NCBI GenBank assembly: GCA_965198045.1
Contig: CBDAOL010000005.1
Coordinates: 62,001 to 126,000 of the forward strand
Direction of reading: 5' to 3'
DNA from: CBDDEC01 sp965198045
GTDB taxonomy: Bacteria > Chloroflexota > Dehalococcoidia > UBA2979
DNA: 64,000 bases
Shown one piece after another: positions 9,006-17,467 of this stretch (position 1 is the first letter of the stretch; the number at the start of each line of letters is the position of its first letter). The translations under genes were made by a program, and so were the position numbers. The notes beneath the pieces were generated by a model, which searched no databases, had not been told where the DNA came from, and was given only the letters and a program-made list of their open reading frames with translations.

Positions 9006-9011
9006 TACACT
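9006..9011 (+). promoter_or_regulatory. Probable -10 box for the HEAT-repeat/Nudix unit
   Basis: TACACT sits 38 bases before the GTG at 9050, leaving room for a short leader carrying CGGAGA. The same hexamer precedes dnaX and tRNA-Arg in this window. No convincing -35 element was seen. Confidence 0.45.
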
Positions 9012-9049
9012 GCGATCGCAACGCGTGAGCTACGCGCGGAGACCTCCAC

Positions 9050-10087
9050 GTGACGAACGACCACCAGGACATCGACGGCGCGGCCGGCGGCGAGCCCGAC
9101 GCGGACGACCTCGAGCGCGACGATCCGGTCGAGGTATTGCCGGAGCCGAGTGAGGTTTTGGCCGAACTACGCGCGGCCGGTTCCTTCGATCCGGCGCACC
9201 TGAAGGCGCTCTCCGAGCCTTCGGTTGAGCTGCTGGCGCAGTGCCTCGGGCTCTGGCCCGACCTCGAGCCAGAGCGCCGGCGCGAGGTGTTGGCGGCGAT
9301 GCAGCAGCTTGCTGACGAGCAGGCGACGCTCGACTTCCACCGCATCCATCTCACGGCGCTGCGCGATCCGGACCCGGCGACACGCATGCTCGCCATCCGA
9401 GGGCTGTGGGAGGACGAGCGGCCGGAGTACATGCGCGTGCTCGCAGCGCAGCTCCGCGAGGACCCCTCGGCCGCTGTCCGCGCCGAGTTGGCCGGTGCCC
9501 TGGGCGCCTATGTCATCGGCATGGAGTTCGGCATGATGAGCGACGCCGAAGCGGAGTTGCTGACGGCGACCCTGCGCGAGGTGATCGAAGACATCGAGGA
9601 AGCCGACGAGGTACGTGGGCGAGCCCTCGAGGCCCTCGGCGCATCGTCGGAGGAGGCGACCGCCGAGCTGATCGGTGAGATGTACGAGCTTGGCAACCAC
9701 CGGCTGCGCGTGGCGTCGCTGCGCGCGATGGGCCGCAGCGCCTCGGACGGCTGGCTCGACCTGCTGGTGTTCCACTTCGACGACGAGGACTCGGAGGTGC
9801 GCGCCGTCGCTGCCGAAGCGGCGGGCGGGCTGCTCCTCGATGCCGCCGTCGGGCCGCTGACGATGCTCGCGACCGAGGATCTCGACGAGGATGTGCAGCG
9901 CGCTGCGATCGGTGCGCTCGGCGAGATCGCGAACGAGGAAGCCGAGCGGATTCTGACGAGATTCCTCGAGGAGCGGGGCGAGCCACACCTGCTCAAAGCC
10001 GCTCGCGATGCCCTCGAGCAGGTGCACCTGATGACGATGGATCCGGTTGAAGATTCGGACCGCGAACCCACGTTCGAGGACGACTGA
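9050..10087 (+). CDS. HEAT-repeat protein of unknown partner
   Basis: This is a 345-residue acidic, soluble, almost wholly alpha-helical protein. From about residue 95 to 330 it contains successive HEAT/PBS-lyase-like repeats, recognisable by patterns such as DPDPATRMLAIRGL, DPSAAVRAELAGAL, DSEVRAVAAEAAGGL and DEDVQRAAIGALGEI. The first 40 residues are low-complexity acidic. Such scaffolds usually mediate protein contacts; no catalytic motif is present. Start is a GTG after CGGAGA. Its stop overlaps the ATG of the Nudix gene by one base (TGATG). The function is unknown. Confidence 0.8.
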   Translation: MTNDHQDIDGAAGGEPDADDLERDDPVEVLPEPSEVLAELRAAGSFDPAHLKALSEPSVELLAQCLGLWPDLEPERRREVLAAMQQLADEQATLDFHRIHLTALRDPDPATRMLAIRGLWEDERPEYMRVLAAQLREDPSAAVRAELAGALGAYVIGMEFGMMSDAEAELLTATLREVIEDIEEADEVRGRALEALGASSEEATAELIGEMYELGNHRLRVASLRAMGRSASDGWLDLLVFHFDDEDSEVRAVAAEAAGGLLLDAAVGPLTMLATEDLDEDVQRAAIGALGEIANEEAERILTRFLEERGEPHLLKAARDALEQVHLMTMDPVEDSDREPTFEDD

Positions 10088-10554
10088 TGGCGCGAGATGA
10101 GACGCAGCAGGCGATGTCCGCGGGCGGCGTGGTCTACCGCGTCGGGGCCGACGGCATGGAGATCGTCCTCGTCGGACGTTCGCGCGAGCAGCTCTGGGCG
10201 CTGCCGAAGGGCACGCCTGACGAGGGCGAGTCGATCGAGGAGACGGCGCTGCGCGAAGTGCGCGAGGAGACGGGCCTGGAGGTGGCCATCGTCGACGAAG
10301 TCGGCGACGTTCACTACAGCTTCGTGAAGCCCAGCGGCGGACGCGTCTCGAAGGTCGTGCACTACTTCCTGATGGAGCCTCGAGGCGGTGGGTTCAGTGG
10401 TCACGACCACGAGCACGACATCGTCGACTGGTTCCACATCGTCGAGGCAGAGCGCCTGCTCACCCATCGCAACCAGCTGCACATCCTGCGTCGGGCTTCG
10501 GAGCTGATCACCACTCGCGGGCGGGAGCTCGACAGCGAGGCCGCGCCGGGCTGA
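10087..10554 (+). CDS. Nudix hydrolase
   Basis: A 155-residue protein with a complete Nudix box beginning at GTPDEGESIEETALREVREE (about residues 42-61), matching G-x5-E-x7-REUxEExGU. The N-terminus SAGGVVYR and the ALPKG just before the box are typical of the MutT/Ap4A-type branch. The substrate, a nucleoside diphosphate linked to some moiety, cannot be told from sequence. It is translated by stop-start overlap from the HEAT-repeat gene, suggesting a joint role. Confidence 0.88.
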   Translation: MARDETQQAMSAGGVVYRVGADGMEIVLVGRSREQLWALPKGTPDEGESIEETALREVREETGLEVAIVDEVGDVHYSFVKPSGGRVSKVVHYFLMEPRGGGFSGHDHEHDIVDWFHIVEAERLLTHRNQLHILRRASELITTRGRELDSEAAPG

Positions 10555-10574
10555 CCTCGACGGCGGCGGATCGG

Positions 10575-10580
10575 TACAAT
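10575..10580 (+). promoter_or_regulatory. -10 box of a probable leaderless transcript
   Basis: TACAAT ends exactly six bases before the ATG at 10587, and there is no ribosome binding site in between. That spacing puts the transcription start at or next to the A of the start codon. Confidence 0.6.
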
Positions 10581-10586
10581 GCGCCG

Positions 10587-11126
10587 ATGACTGCTACCCA
10601 GCCGGCAGTGATCGCCGAGGGCGAGTTCGTGCGGATCCGCGAGAAGCAGATCGATGACGCTCACCTCGACTACCAGTGGCGCTCCGACCCGGAGCTGGCC
10701 TCGTACGACGCGGCACGCCCGATTACGATCAGCTACCGCAGTTTCCTCGCGGCGATGGCCGACGAGCTGGAGTACCCGACCGTCCAGCGGCGCACCTACG
10801 CGATCGAGGATCGCGAGACCGGCGACCACATCGGCAACGTCATGTACTACGGCCATGACGCCGGCCGGCGCGAGGCTGAGCTCGGGATCACGATCGGCGA
10901 CCGCGAGTACTGGTCGCGCGGCTTCGGCACCGAGACGGTCGCCCTCGTGCGCGATCACCTCTTCGAGGAGCTCGACCTCTTGCGCGTGTACCTCCATACG
11001 CTGGCCTGGAACCACCGCGCGCAGGCCGCTTTCGCGCGTGCCGGCTTCCAGGAAGTCCGGCAGGTGGAGCGCAGCGGTTACGACTTCGTGCTGATGGAAT
11101 CGGTACGCGAGTCAGCCGAGGAGTGA
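10587..11126 (+). CDS. GNAT family N-acetyltransferase (RimJ/RimL-like)
   Basis: A 179-residue protein with the GNAT fold: acidic N-terminal strand region, a central ELGITIGDREYWSRGFG segment that forms the acetyl-CoA pyrophosphate loop, and the C-terminal LHTLAWNHRAQAAFARAGF helix-strand typical of the RimJ/RimL branch. It probably acetylates an amino group on a protein or small molecule; the substrate is unknown. It has its own -10 box with leaderless spacing and ends just before a strong bidirectional hairpin. Confidence 0.85.
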   Translation: MTATQPAVIAEGEFVRIREKQIDDAHLDYQWRSDPELASYDAARPITISYRSFLAAMADELEYPTVQRRTYAIEDRETGDHIGNVMYYGHDAGRREAELGITIGDREYWSRGFGTETVALVRDHLFEELDLLRVYLHTLAWNHRAQAAFARAGFQEVRQVERSGYDFVLMESVRESAEE

Positions 11127-11156
11127 TCGTGTCGGCTCGACGATGTACACAACGAA

Positions 11157-11180
11157 ACAGCCGCCCCGAAGGGCGGCTGT
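11157..11180. terminator. Hairpin terminator between convergent genes
   Basis: A perfect 10-bp stem (ACAGCCGCCC/GGGCGGCTGT) with a CGAA tetraloop lies between the stop codons of the GNAT gene and the facing SDR gene. There is no long T-run on either side, but the stem and position fit a bidirectional terminator. Confidence 0.75.
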
Positions 11181-11220
11181 CGCGTTCGGCCTCGTGCGGT
11201 CCGCGGACCGCCGTTGGTCG

Positions 11221-12183
11221 TTAGTCCTCCTTGGCCACCGGGCGGCCGGGGAGGTCGAGGTCGGATGGGGGCGGCGCGGGGTTGGTGAGACCTGCCATCA
11301 GTTGGCTCGGCACCAGCGCGCGCAGCTCATCCATGTCCCACATGCCGGGCTTCGCGAGGGAGCGGTTCGGGCCCTCCTCCCAGGCGAGACTGACCTGGCC
11401 GCCGGAGACGTAGAACACGCGCCCGTTGACGTCCCAGGCCTGGTCCGTCAATAGGTAGGTAGTCATCGGCGCCACGTACTTGGCGTCGCGCAGCCGCGTG
11501 ACGATCGAGGGCGGACGCTCCGCCTGCGCGATCCCTGCGCGGGCGCGCAGCTGGCGTGCCGAGTCCGGCACGGACTGCGTCATGCGCGTGTTGGCGCCGG
11601 GAGCGACCGCGTTGGCGGTGATGCCGTAGCGACCGAGGTCGCGCGCCAGGCAGCGTGCGCCGCCCGCGATGCCGGCCTTCGCCGCACCGTAGTTCGCCTG
11701 ACCGACGTTGCCGTTCAGCCCCGAGCCGGAAGAGAACCCGACGATCCGGCCGAAGCGCTGCTGGCGCATCAACGCGGACGCGGGCTTCGCGACGTTGTAA
11801 AAGCCATCCAGGTGGACAGCGACGACATCGTCCCACTCGTCCTCGGTCATGTTGAAGACCATGCGATCCCGCAGGATGCCGGCGACGTGCACGACGCCGT
11901 CGATGCGGCCGAACTCGTCGACCGCCTGCTTGATCATGTTTTCGCCGCCATCGACCGTCGCGACCGAGTCGAAGTTCGCGACGGCGGTGCCACCGGCCTC
12001 GGTGATCTCGCGCGCGATCGTCTCGGCCGGGCCGGCGTCCTCGCCGGAGCCGTCGACGTTCACGCCGGGGTCGTTGACCACGACCTTCGCACCGGCGGCT
12101 GCCGCGAGCTTCGCGACCTCCGAGCCGATGCCGCGACCAGCGCCGGTGACGACGATGGAGCGTCCTTCAAGTGGAGTTGCCAT
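11221..12183 (-). CDS. Short-chain dehydrogenase/reductase (paralogue 1)
   Basis: A 320-residue SDR with TGAGRGIG for NAD(P) binding, HVAGI in place of NAGI, and the catalytic S-x-Y-x3-K set in SSGSGLNGNVGQANYGAAK. A roughly 60-residue C-terminal extension, with a conserved NPAPPPSDLDLPGRP end, follows the core. It is closely related to the next gene, so the pair arose by tandem duplication. The N-terminal stretch VVNDPGVNVDGSG resembles SDR parts of peroxisomal-type multifunctional beta-oxidation enzymes, suggesting 3-hydroxyacyl-CoA oxidation. The substrate is not proven. Start ATG follows AGGAAG. Confidence 0.85.
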   Translation of the reverse strand: MATPLEGRSIVVTGAGRGIGSEVAKLAAAAGAKVVVNDPGVNVDGSGEDAGPAETIAREITEAGGTAVANFDSVATVDGGENMIKQAVDEFGRIDGVVHVAGILRDRMVFNMTEDEWDDVVAVHLDGFYNVAKPASALMRQQRFGRIVGFSSGSGLNGNVGQANYGAAKAGIAGGARCLARDLGRYGITANAVAPGANTRMTQSVPDSARQLRARAGIAQAERPPSIVTRLRDAKYVAPMTTYLLTDQAWDVNGRVFYVSGGQVSLAWEEGPNRSLAKPGMWDMDELRALVPSQLMAGLTNPAPPPSDLDLPGRPVAKED

Positions 12184-12203
12184 GTCTTACTTCCTGTTCC
12201 GGC

Positions 12204-13181
12204 TTACGCCAGCGCCTGGGCTTCGGTGTCGCGGCCGGGGACCTCTACATCGTCGCGCGGCGGGGCGGGGTTGGTCTCGCATCGGAGCAGCACGTTGTGC
12301 ACGGCATCGTCGAGTTCGTCGAACTCCCAGAGGCCGGGCTTGAACACGGTGCGGCGGGCGATCGGGTGGTGTCCGATTGAGACGTTGCCGGCCGAGACGT
12401 GGAAGACCTGGCCGTTGATGTTCCACGCGTCGTCCGAAGACAGGTAGCCGACCATCGGCGCCACGAACTCGGGCTCGCTGAAGCCGACGAAGCGGCTCAC
12501 CTGCGCCGGAGCGTTCGAGGACGCACCGGTGACGCCAGCACGTGCACGCAGGTCGCGTGCCGAGTCCGGCACGGTCTGCGTCATGCGCGTCGCAGCGCCT
12601 GGCGCGATCGCGTTGCAGGTCACCCCGTAGCGACCGAGGTCACGCGCGACGACACGCGTGAGGCCGGCCACGGCGGCCTTCGCCGCTCCGTAGTTGAACT
12701 GCCCAGTGTTACCGAGCAGCCCGGACGTCGAGGAAAAGTTGATGATGCGGCCGTATCGCTGCTGACGCATCAGCACGGAGGCCGGCTTGATCGTGTTGTA
12801 CTGGCCCTTGAGGTGAACGTCGAGGACGTCTCTCCACTCGTCTGGGCTCATGTTGAAGATCATGCGGTCGCGGAGGATGCCGGCGACGTTGACGACGATG
12901 TCGATCCTGCCGAACTCGTCCACTGCCTGCGTGATCATAGCCTCGCCGCCCTCGAGTTCGGCGACCGAGGCGAGGTTGGCCGTGGCTTCGCCGCCGGCCT
13001 CCTTGATCTCGTTCACGACCTCCTGGGCCGGGCCGGCGTCGGAGCCACTGCCGTCGACGTTGACGCCGGGGTCGTTAACCACGACCTTGGCGCCCTCTTC
13101 GGCGAACAGCTTAGCGATGCCGCGGCCGATGCCACGGCCAGCGCCGGTCACGACGGCGACTTTGCCGTCCAGTGCGCCCAT
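12204..13181 (-). CDS. Short-chain dehydrogenase/reductase (paralogue 2)
   Basis: A 325-residue SDR with TGAGRGIG, NVAGI and SSTSGLLGNTGQFNYGAAK, so glycine loop, structural Asn and the Ser/Tyr/Lys set are intact. It shares VVNDPGVNVDGSG, the RARAG loop and a NPAPP-type tail with the preceding paralogue but lies 20 bases upstream of it with its own ribosome binding site (GAAGGA). It is a likely 3-hydroxyacyl-CoA or hydroxysteroid dehydrogenase. Having two copies next to hot-dog dehydratases implies two related substrates or a hetero-oligomer. Confidence 0.85.
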   Translation of the reverse strand: MGALDGKVAVVTGAGRGIGRGIAKLFAEEGAKVVVNDPGVNVDGSGSDAGPAQEVVNEIKEAGGEATANLASVAELEGGEAMITQAVDEFGRIDIVVNVAGILRDRMIFNMSPDEWRDVLDVHLKGQYNTIKPASVLMRQQRYGRIINFSSTSGLLGNTGQFNYGAAKAAVAGLTRVVARDLGRYGVTCNAIAPGAATRMTQTVPDSARDLRARAGVTGASSNAPAQVSRFVGFSEPEFVAPMVGYLSSDDAWNINGQVFHVSAGNVSIGHHPIARRTVFKPGLWEFDELDDAVHNVLLRCETNPAPPRDDVEVPGRDTEAQALA

Positions 13182-13229
13182 CTCTGTGTCCTTCCTCGAC
13201 CCCTCGCCGGGGCCTCGTGAGTTGCCTGG

Positions 13230-13661
13230 TTAACCGTGGCTCGGCAGCACGACCTTCGCCGTTCCGGGCGTGGTCTTCTGACCGTCCGGGTTCTCCGTCC
13301 AGATGTCGAGCTCGACGAAGTGTTGGTCACCCTCGACGTAGGTCTTGGTGACAACGCCTCCGCAGGTGATGTCCTGGTTCGGGTAGTCCATGCCGCGATA
13401 CTGGCAGCCGAACTCCTTGACCTCGCCGCCCGGCGCGACAAAGTCGTGCAGCAGCTGGCCCAGGAACGCATTCTTGAGCGCGCCGTGCACGATGATGTTG
13501 TCGAGCCCGGTGTTCTTGGCAAAGGTCTGGTCGTAGTGGATCTGGTAGAAATCGCCCGAGGCGCCCGCCCAGATCACCAGCTGCTGCGTCGAGCAGTTCT
13601 TGGCGATCTCCGGGATGGAGTCGCCCTCGTTCATGTCTTCGAAGTAGACCTGGTCAGCCAT
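13230..13661 (-). CDS. MaoC-type hot-dog dehydratase
   Basis: A 143-residue single hot-dog-fold protein. The hydratase-2 type motif GASGDFYQIHYD supplies the expected catalytic Asp and His, and VHGALKNAFLGQLL follows in the usual place. It should hydrate an enoyl-CoA or dehydrate a 3-hydroxyacyl-CoA. The upstream gene encodes a FAS1-like dehydratase half, so the two probably pair as a heterodimer, as in MaoC-like steroid hydratases. Strong ribosome binding site GGAGGAGAGG before the ATG. The SDR genes lie downstream on the same strand. Confidence 0.85.
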   Translation of the reverse strand: MADQVYFEDMNEGDSIPEIAKNCSTQQLVIWAGASGDFYQIHYDQTFAKNTGLDNIIVHGALKNAFLGQLLHDFVAPGGEVKEFGCQYRGMDYPNQDITCGGVVTKTYVEGDQHFVELDIWTENPDGQKTTPGTAKVVLPSHG

Positions 13662-13683
13662 GACAGACCTCTCCTCCCGGTCG

Positions 13684-14163
13684 CTAGTACTGGATCAGGT
13701 TGCCGTACATCTTGGCCACGGTCGTGCCGTCCTGCCGCGTGAACTCGGTCTCGCGATAGGTGATGAGCATCGAACCGATCGAGCCCTCGCGCTCCTGGAA
13801 CTCGGTGATCCGAGAGACCGAGGTGATCACGTCACCCGCGACGATCGGCTCGAGGTACTCGTAGCTCGTGCCGCCGTTCAGGATGCGCTTGTACGGGACG
13901 CTGAAGCCGCCGCCGGGCGGCCCCGCGGGTCGCGGTCCATCCGCGGCCGGCCTGTAGATCGGGGTGCCGAGGTACCCCGGCGGCGCGACGATGCCGAGAT
14001 AGCCGCGCTCCTTCGCCACATCTTCGTCGTAGAAGATGAGGTCCTTGTGGCCGACGGCGCGTGCGAAGAGCCGGCACCCGGTCGTCGTGACCTCGGCGAC
14101 CGACTGTGGGCCATCGACGCCGATGGCTGCGTTCATCTCATCGTTAATGACGGAGTCCGCCAC
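13684..14163 (-). CDS. FAS1-like dehydratase domain protein (MaoC partner)
   Basis: A 159-residue hot-dog protein matching the N-terminal MaoC dehydratase family: RLFARAVGHKDLIFYDEDVA, APPGYLGTPIYRP, then YEYLEPIVAGDVI. It lacks the catalytic Asp/His motif of its neighbour, as expected for the structural half of a heteromeric hydratase. The start is GTG at 14163 because GAGGAGG lies seven bases upstream; longer in-frame extension is not conserved-looking. It is the first gene of the minus-strand unit reaching to 11221. Confidence 0.8.
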   Translation of the reverse strand: MADSVINDEMNAAIGVDGPQSVAEVTTTGCRLFARAVGHKDLIFYDEDVAKERGYLGIVAPPGYLGTPIYRPAADGPRPAGPPGGGFSVPYKRILNGGTSYEYLEPIVAGDVITSVSRITEFQEREGSIGSMLITYRETEFTRQDGTTVAKMYGNLIQY

Positions 14164-14366
14164 TCGACTACCTCCTCGAAGCGAGTGAAATGTCGATTTC
14201 GGGCGTGCCTGCGCGACATCGAGGTCAGACGCCCAGAGTCGCGGGCCGCTGGCACGATATGCTCGGCCCTCGGTGGTGTCAATTTGGAGAGGACCGGACC
14301 GGGGCTGCGCGATCCCGGGTGCGCAGTGACTTGCGCCACCGGCAGCGGCAGGCCCACGCTGGAGCC

Positions 14367-14969
14367 ATGACGCCGCCACTCAACCGGCAGGAAATGGGCC
14401 TGCCACCGGAGCCCGATCTGTCCGCCTCGACGCTTCCGGAGCAGCTCGAGGGTTATTCCGTGCGGGCGTCGCAGCTGGCGTTCGAGGGCGCATCGGCAGT
14501 CGCGACCGATCTGCGTACCGAGATCTGGGTCGGCGGCGCGCACGCCGCACACGGCTCGACCGTGGGGACAGCCGAGGTGCGCGACGCATGGATCCTCGAC
14601 CTCGCAGGCGACCTGCCTTCGGCACTCGTCGCGCATTCGCGCCGCCACGTGCCGAAGGTGTTCCAGGACATCGAGGCCGTCCCGCACGACTACGGGCGCC
14701 TGCTCGCGATCGTCGAGGCGCTGGCGCGGAGCCTCGAGGGCGCGCCAGCGCCGACCGAGAACGAGGGGCGGGCGCTGCCGCCGCTGCCGGCCGAGCCGCC
14801 GCCCCGGCTCTACGTGATGTGCAAGCAAGGGCTGAACCGCTCCGCGTTGGCGGCGGGGCTGCTGCTGCGTGCCCTCGGCGTCGAAGGGCCGGAGGCGGTC
14901 CGCCTCGTCCGTGAGCTCCGTCCCGGCGCGTTGAGCAACGTGACGTTCGAGGAACTGCTGCTCGCCTGA
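14367..14969 (+). CDS. Putative dual-specificity/tyrosine phosphatase-like protein
   Basis: A 200-residue cytosolic protein from the ATG at 14367. The segment MCKQGLNRSALAAGLLLRALG contains the C-x5-R-S phosphate loop of cysteine-dependent phosphatases, and an upstream Asp-rich WILDLAGDLP region could provide the general acid. Spacing between them resembles eukaryotic-type DSPs. It stands alone on the plus strand, divergent from the dehydratase unit. Substrate and role are unknown, and the loop lacks the His that usually precedes the Cys. Confidence 0.6.
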   Translation: MTPPLNRQEMGLPPEPDLSASTLPEQLEGYSVRASQLAFEGASAVATDLRTEIWVGGAHAAHGSTVGTAEVRDAWILDLAGDLPSALVAHSRRHVPKVFQDIEAVPHDYGRLLAIVEALARSLEGAPAPTENEGRALPPLPAEPPPRLYVMCKQGLNRSALAAGLLLRALGVEGPEAVRLVRELRPGALSNVTFEELLLA

Positions 14970-15152
14970 CACACGGAGCACGACAGGAGCACGACGAGTC
15001 ACTTACGGCCTCGGCGATGGCCGCTGGGGACCAGCGTCACATGCAAACTGGTGGGCAGCGGCGTATGCTACCCCGCGAATTCAACAAGCGAACCGACACC
15101 AGCCATGGACCGCGCCCAGCGGCGTCAGAGCGAGGTGTGAAGGGGGGCCAGC

Positions 15153-16460
15153 ATGGCAGAACTGAATAGCGTGGTCGTGGTCGACACGGCTCGCTCCGCG
15201 TTCACTCGTGGCGCGCGTGGCGGACTCGTAGCGACCCGTCTGGACGAGGTGGGCGCAGAGATCGTGCGCACGCTCCTGGACCGCAATCCAAAGGTCACGC
15301 CGAACATGGTCGAGGACATGGGCCTCGGGCAGGTCGGCAACGCCCCGGAGCTTTCCGGCATCGGCGCCGACAACGTGCGTCAGCTGTCAGGTCTGCCGCC
15401 GGAGGTGGCCACCTTCGAGACCAACCGGCAATGTGGCTCCTCGATGGACACGCTGCAGCGCGTGGCGCAGTCGATCATGGTCGGCGCGTCGAGCGTCGGC
15501 ATCGCCATCGGCGCCGAGCGCATGGGCCGCACCCTGGGCGGCGGCGGGCGCGGCGAGACCAACCGTCTCACCGAGTTCAACTCGAAGCGCCTGGAAATGA
15601 ACGACGTCCAGCGCAACATGTCGCCGAATCACGACGCGAACTTCTCGCGTCCGATCCCCGACTACATTCTGGACGCCCCTCCCGTCACCTCGATGCTCCA
15701 GACCGCGCAGAACGCGGCGGAGATGTACGGGCTGACGCGTGAGGCGCTCGACGAGTTCGCTGTCGAGTCCCACGCCAAGTACGGCGCGGCGCTCGAGAAG
15801 AACTGGTACGCCAATGAGATCGTGCCGCTCGAGGTCGAGCTGCCGGTGTTCGACGACGAGGGCAACCACCTCGTGGACGAGCACGGCGAGACGAAAGTCC
15901 TCGAGTGGGACGAAGGCTATCGCGTCGGCACGAACATCGAGGCGCTGAGCAACCTAAACCCCGTGCCGGGGCTGCAGTCCTACGGCGACCAGGAGTTGCT
16001 GATCACGCCGGGCAACGCTTGCCCGACGAACGATGGCTTCTCCGCCGTCCTGCTGATGTCTGAGGCGCGCGCGCTCGAGTTGGGTCTCGACCCACTCGCT
16101 CGCATCGTGGGCTTCGGCATCGCGGGTGTGAAGCCGCAGTTGATGGGCCTCGGCCCGATCCCTGCGACGGTGAAGGCTCTGGCCCACGCGGGCATCGAGG
16201 CCGAAGAGATCGACCGTGTCGAGTTCAACGAGGCCTTCGCGGCCCAGGTGATCCCGTCCGTGGCCGATGTCGGCATCCCGCTCGACCGGGTCAACGTCAA
16301 CGGTGGTTCGCTGGCGATCGGTCACCCGATGGGCGCCACCGGCGCTCGCCTGGTGGGCACCGTCTCGCGTCAGGTCAAGGAGGAGGGGCTGAAGTACGGC
16401 CTCGCCACCCAGTGCATTGGCGCAGGCATGGGCATCTCCACGATCGTCGAGGCGATCTAA
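15153..16460 (+). CDS. Thiolase family protein (acetyl-CoA acyltransferase)
   Basis: A 435-residue degradative-type thiolase. The nucleophile is in NRQCGSSMDTLQ, followed by EFNEAFAAQ, the catalytic His in GGSLAIGHPMGATGAR, and the second Cys in TQCIGAGMG (usually CxGGGxG). It should cleave a 3-ketoacyl-CoA with free CoA, the last step after the SDR/dehydratase pair encoded just upstream on the other strand. An insertion around residues 140-170 and a loop near 225-260 make it longer than the 390-residue norm. A 12-bp terminator hairpin follows. Confidence 0.92.
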   Translation: MAELNSVVVVDTARSAFTRGARGGLVATRLDEVGAEIVRTLLDRNPKVTPNMVEDMGLGQVGNAPELSGIGADNVRQLSGLPPEVATFETNRQCGSSMDTLQRVAQSIMVGASSVGIAIGAERMGRTLGGGGRGETNRLTEFNSKRLEMNDVQRNMSPNHDANFSRPIPDYILDAPPVTSMLQTAQNAAEMYGLTREALDEFAVESHAKYGAALEKNWYANEIVPLEVELPVFDDEGNHLVDEHGETKVLEWDEGYRVGTNIEALSNLNPVPGLQSYGDQELLITPGNACPTNDGFSAVLLMSEARALELGLDPLARIVGFGIAGVKPQLMGLGPIPATVKALAHAGIEAEEIDRVEFNEAFAAQVIPSVADVGIPLDRVNVNGGSLAIGHPMGATGARLVGTVSRQVKEEGLKYGLATQCIGAGMGISTIVEAI

Positions 16461-16492
16461 GCGACACGCCCTCGGGCGTAACGCGACGAACG

Positions 16493-16520
16493 ACAGGGCC
16501 CCGCGCAAGCGGGGCCCTGT
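16493..16520. terminator. Strong hairpin terminator after the thiolase
   Basis: A 12-bp perfect stem (ACAGGGCCCCGC/GCGGGGCCCTGT) with a GCAA loop is followed on the plus strand by TCTTGTCTGCTCTTGT. It lies between the convergent thiolase and TetR genes. Confidence 0.85.
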
Positions 16521-16553
16521 TCTTGTCTGCTCTTGTGCGTTGATGGTTCGAGG

Positions 16554-17246
16554 TCAGCCTGCCTCGGCGTCGCGCAGCCGCTCGAGGCCATCGAGCAGTA
16601 GGCCGAGCGCGAACTCGAACTCGAACTCGTCGTCGCACCCCGTGCCGACGACCGAGTCCGCGTCGTGGTTGATCGAGGACATCATGGCAGTGAGGTTGGG
16701 ATACTCGCGGACCCGCTGCCGCAGCATGAAGGCCTCGATCTCCGGGCTCTCCTCGAGCTCCTGCGCGTCCGTGAACAGCTCCTGCGAGAAGCCGAGGATG
16801 CGGCTGCCCAGGGCATGCAAGGCGTGATGAGCGAGGTCGTCTGAGAACCCGCCGTCGCGGAGCGTTCCTACGGTTGCGTCTATGTACGCCAGGAACGGCA
16901 GGCTCGGCTTGGTGCGCGACTCGATTACGCGTGGGGCCCACGGATGAAGCAACAGTACCGAGCGCGCCGAGAGCGCACGCCCTCGCATCGTGGCCTTCCA
17001 GTCGGGAACGCCCGGGGGCACCTCGATGTCGCTGACGATGAGGTCGACCATGCCGTCCAGGAGATCCTCCTTGTGGTCGACGTGGTTGTAGAGGGACATC
17101 GCCTCAACGCCGAGCAGCTGGCCGAGCTTGCGCATGCTCACCGCTTCGATCCCGATGTCATCGGCGAGGGCGACAGCTGCGCGCAGGACGCGCTCTCTGC
17201 TCAGAGGAGTGCGTGTAGCCGCTTCGTGCTGCCGTTGAGCAGGCAT
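16554..17246 (-). CDS. TetR family transcriptional regulator
   Basis: A 230-residue regulator: an N-terminal helix-turn-helix (about 15-60, with VSMRKLGQLLGVEAMSLYNHV, the classic TetR recognition helix) and a C-terminal TetR_C domain that binds ligand and dimerises. The ATG at 17246 is preferred because GGAGG precedes it; a longer in-frame start adds unconserved residues. It is divergent from the acyl-CoA-dehydrogenase-like gene, and palindromic sites fill the gap, so it probably represses that unit and itself. The ligand is unknown. Confidence 0.9.
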   Translation of the reverse strand: MPAQRQHEAATRTPLSRERVLRAAVALADDIGIEAVSMRKLGQLLGVEAMSLYNHVDHKEDLLDGMVDLIVSDIEVPPGVPDWKATMRGRALSARSVLLLHPWAPRVIESRTKPSLPFLAYIDATVGTLRDGGFSDDLAHHALHALGSRILGFSQELFTDAQELEESPEIEAFMLRQRVREYPNLTAMMSSINHDADSVVGTGCDDEFEFEFALGLLLDGLERLRDAEAG

Positions 17247-17320
17247 CGCTCGTCCTCCATGATGATCTGACGTACACGGTAAGTCGGGTCGCTTGACAGT
17301 GCATGCCTCGCTGCTTAGCT

Positions 17321-17355
17321 TACGCCGTACACTGACGGTGTCCACTTACGACGTA
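17321..17355. promoter_or_regulatory. Candidate TetR operator: two TACG-N-CGTA palindromes
   Basis: TACGCCGTA (17321-17329) and TACGACGTA (17347-17355) are each 9-bp palindromes preceded by CT, with centres 26 bp apart. A looser inverted copy, GTACACGGTAAG, is at 17272-17283. All lie in the gap between the divergent regulator and its presumed target. Confidence 0.55.
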
Positions 17356-17467
17356 TGTTAGGGAGAGACGTATCACCGCTACCTCCGCACTGACAGCCCT
17401 CGAGGCCGTAGCTGAGCTGAAACCGCTGATCGAACAGCATGCCGACGAGGCCGACGAGCAGCGGCGC

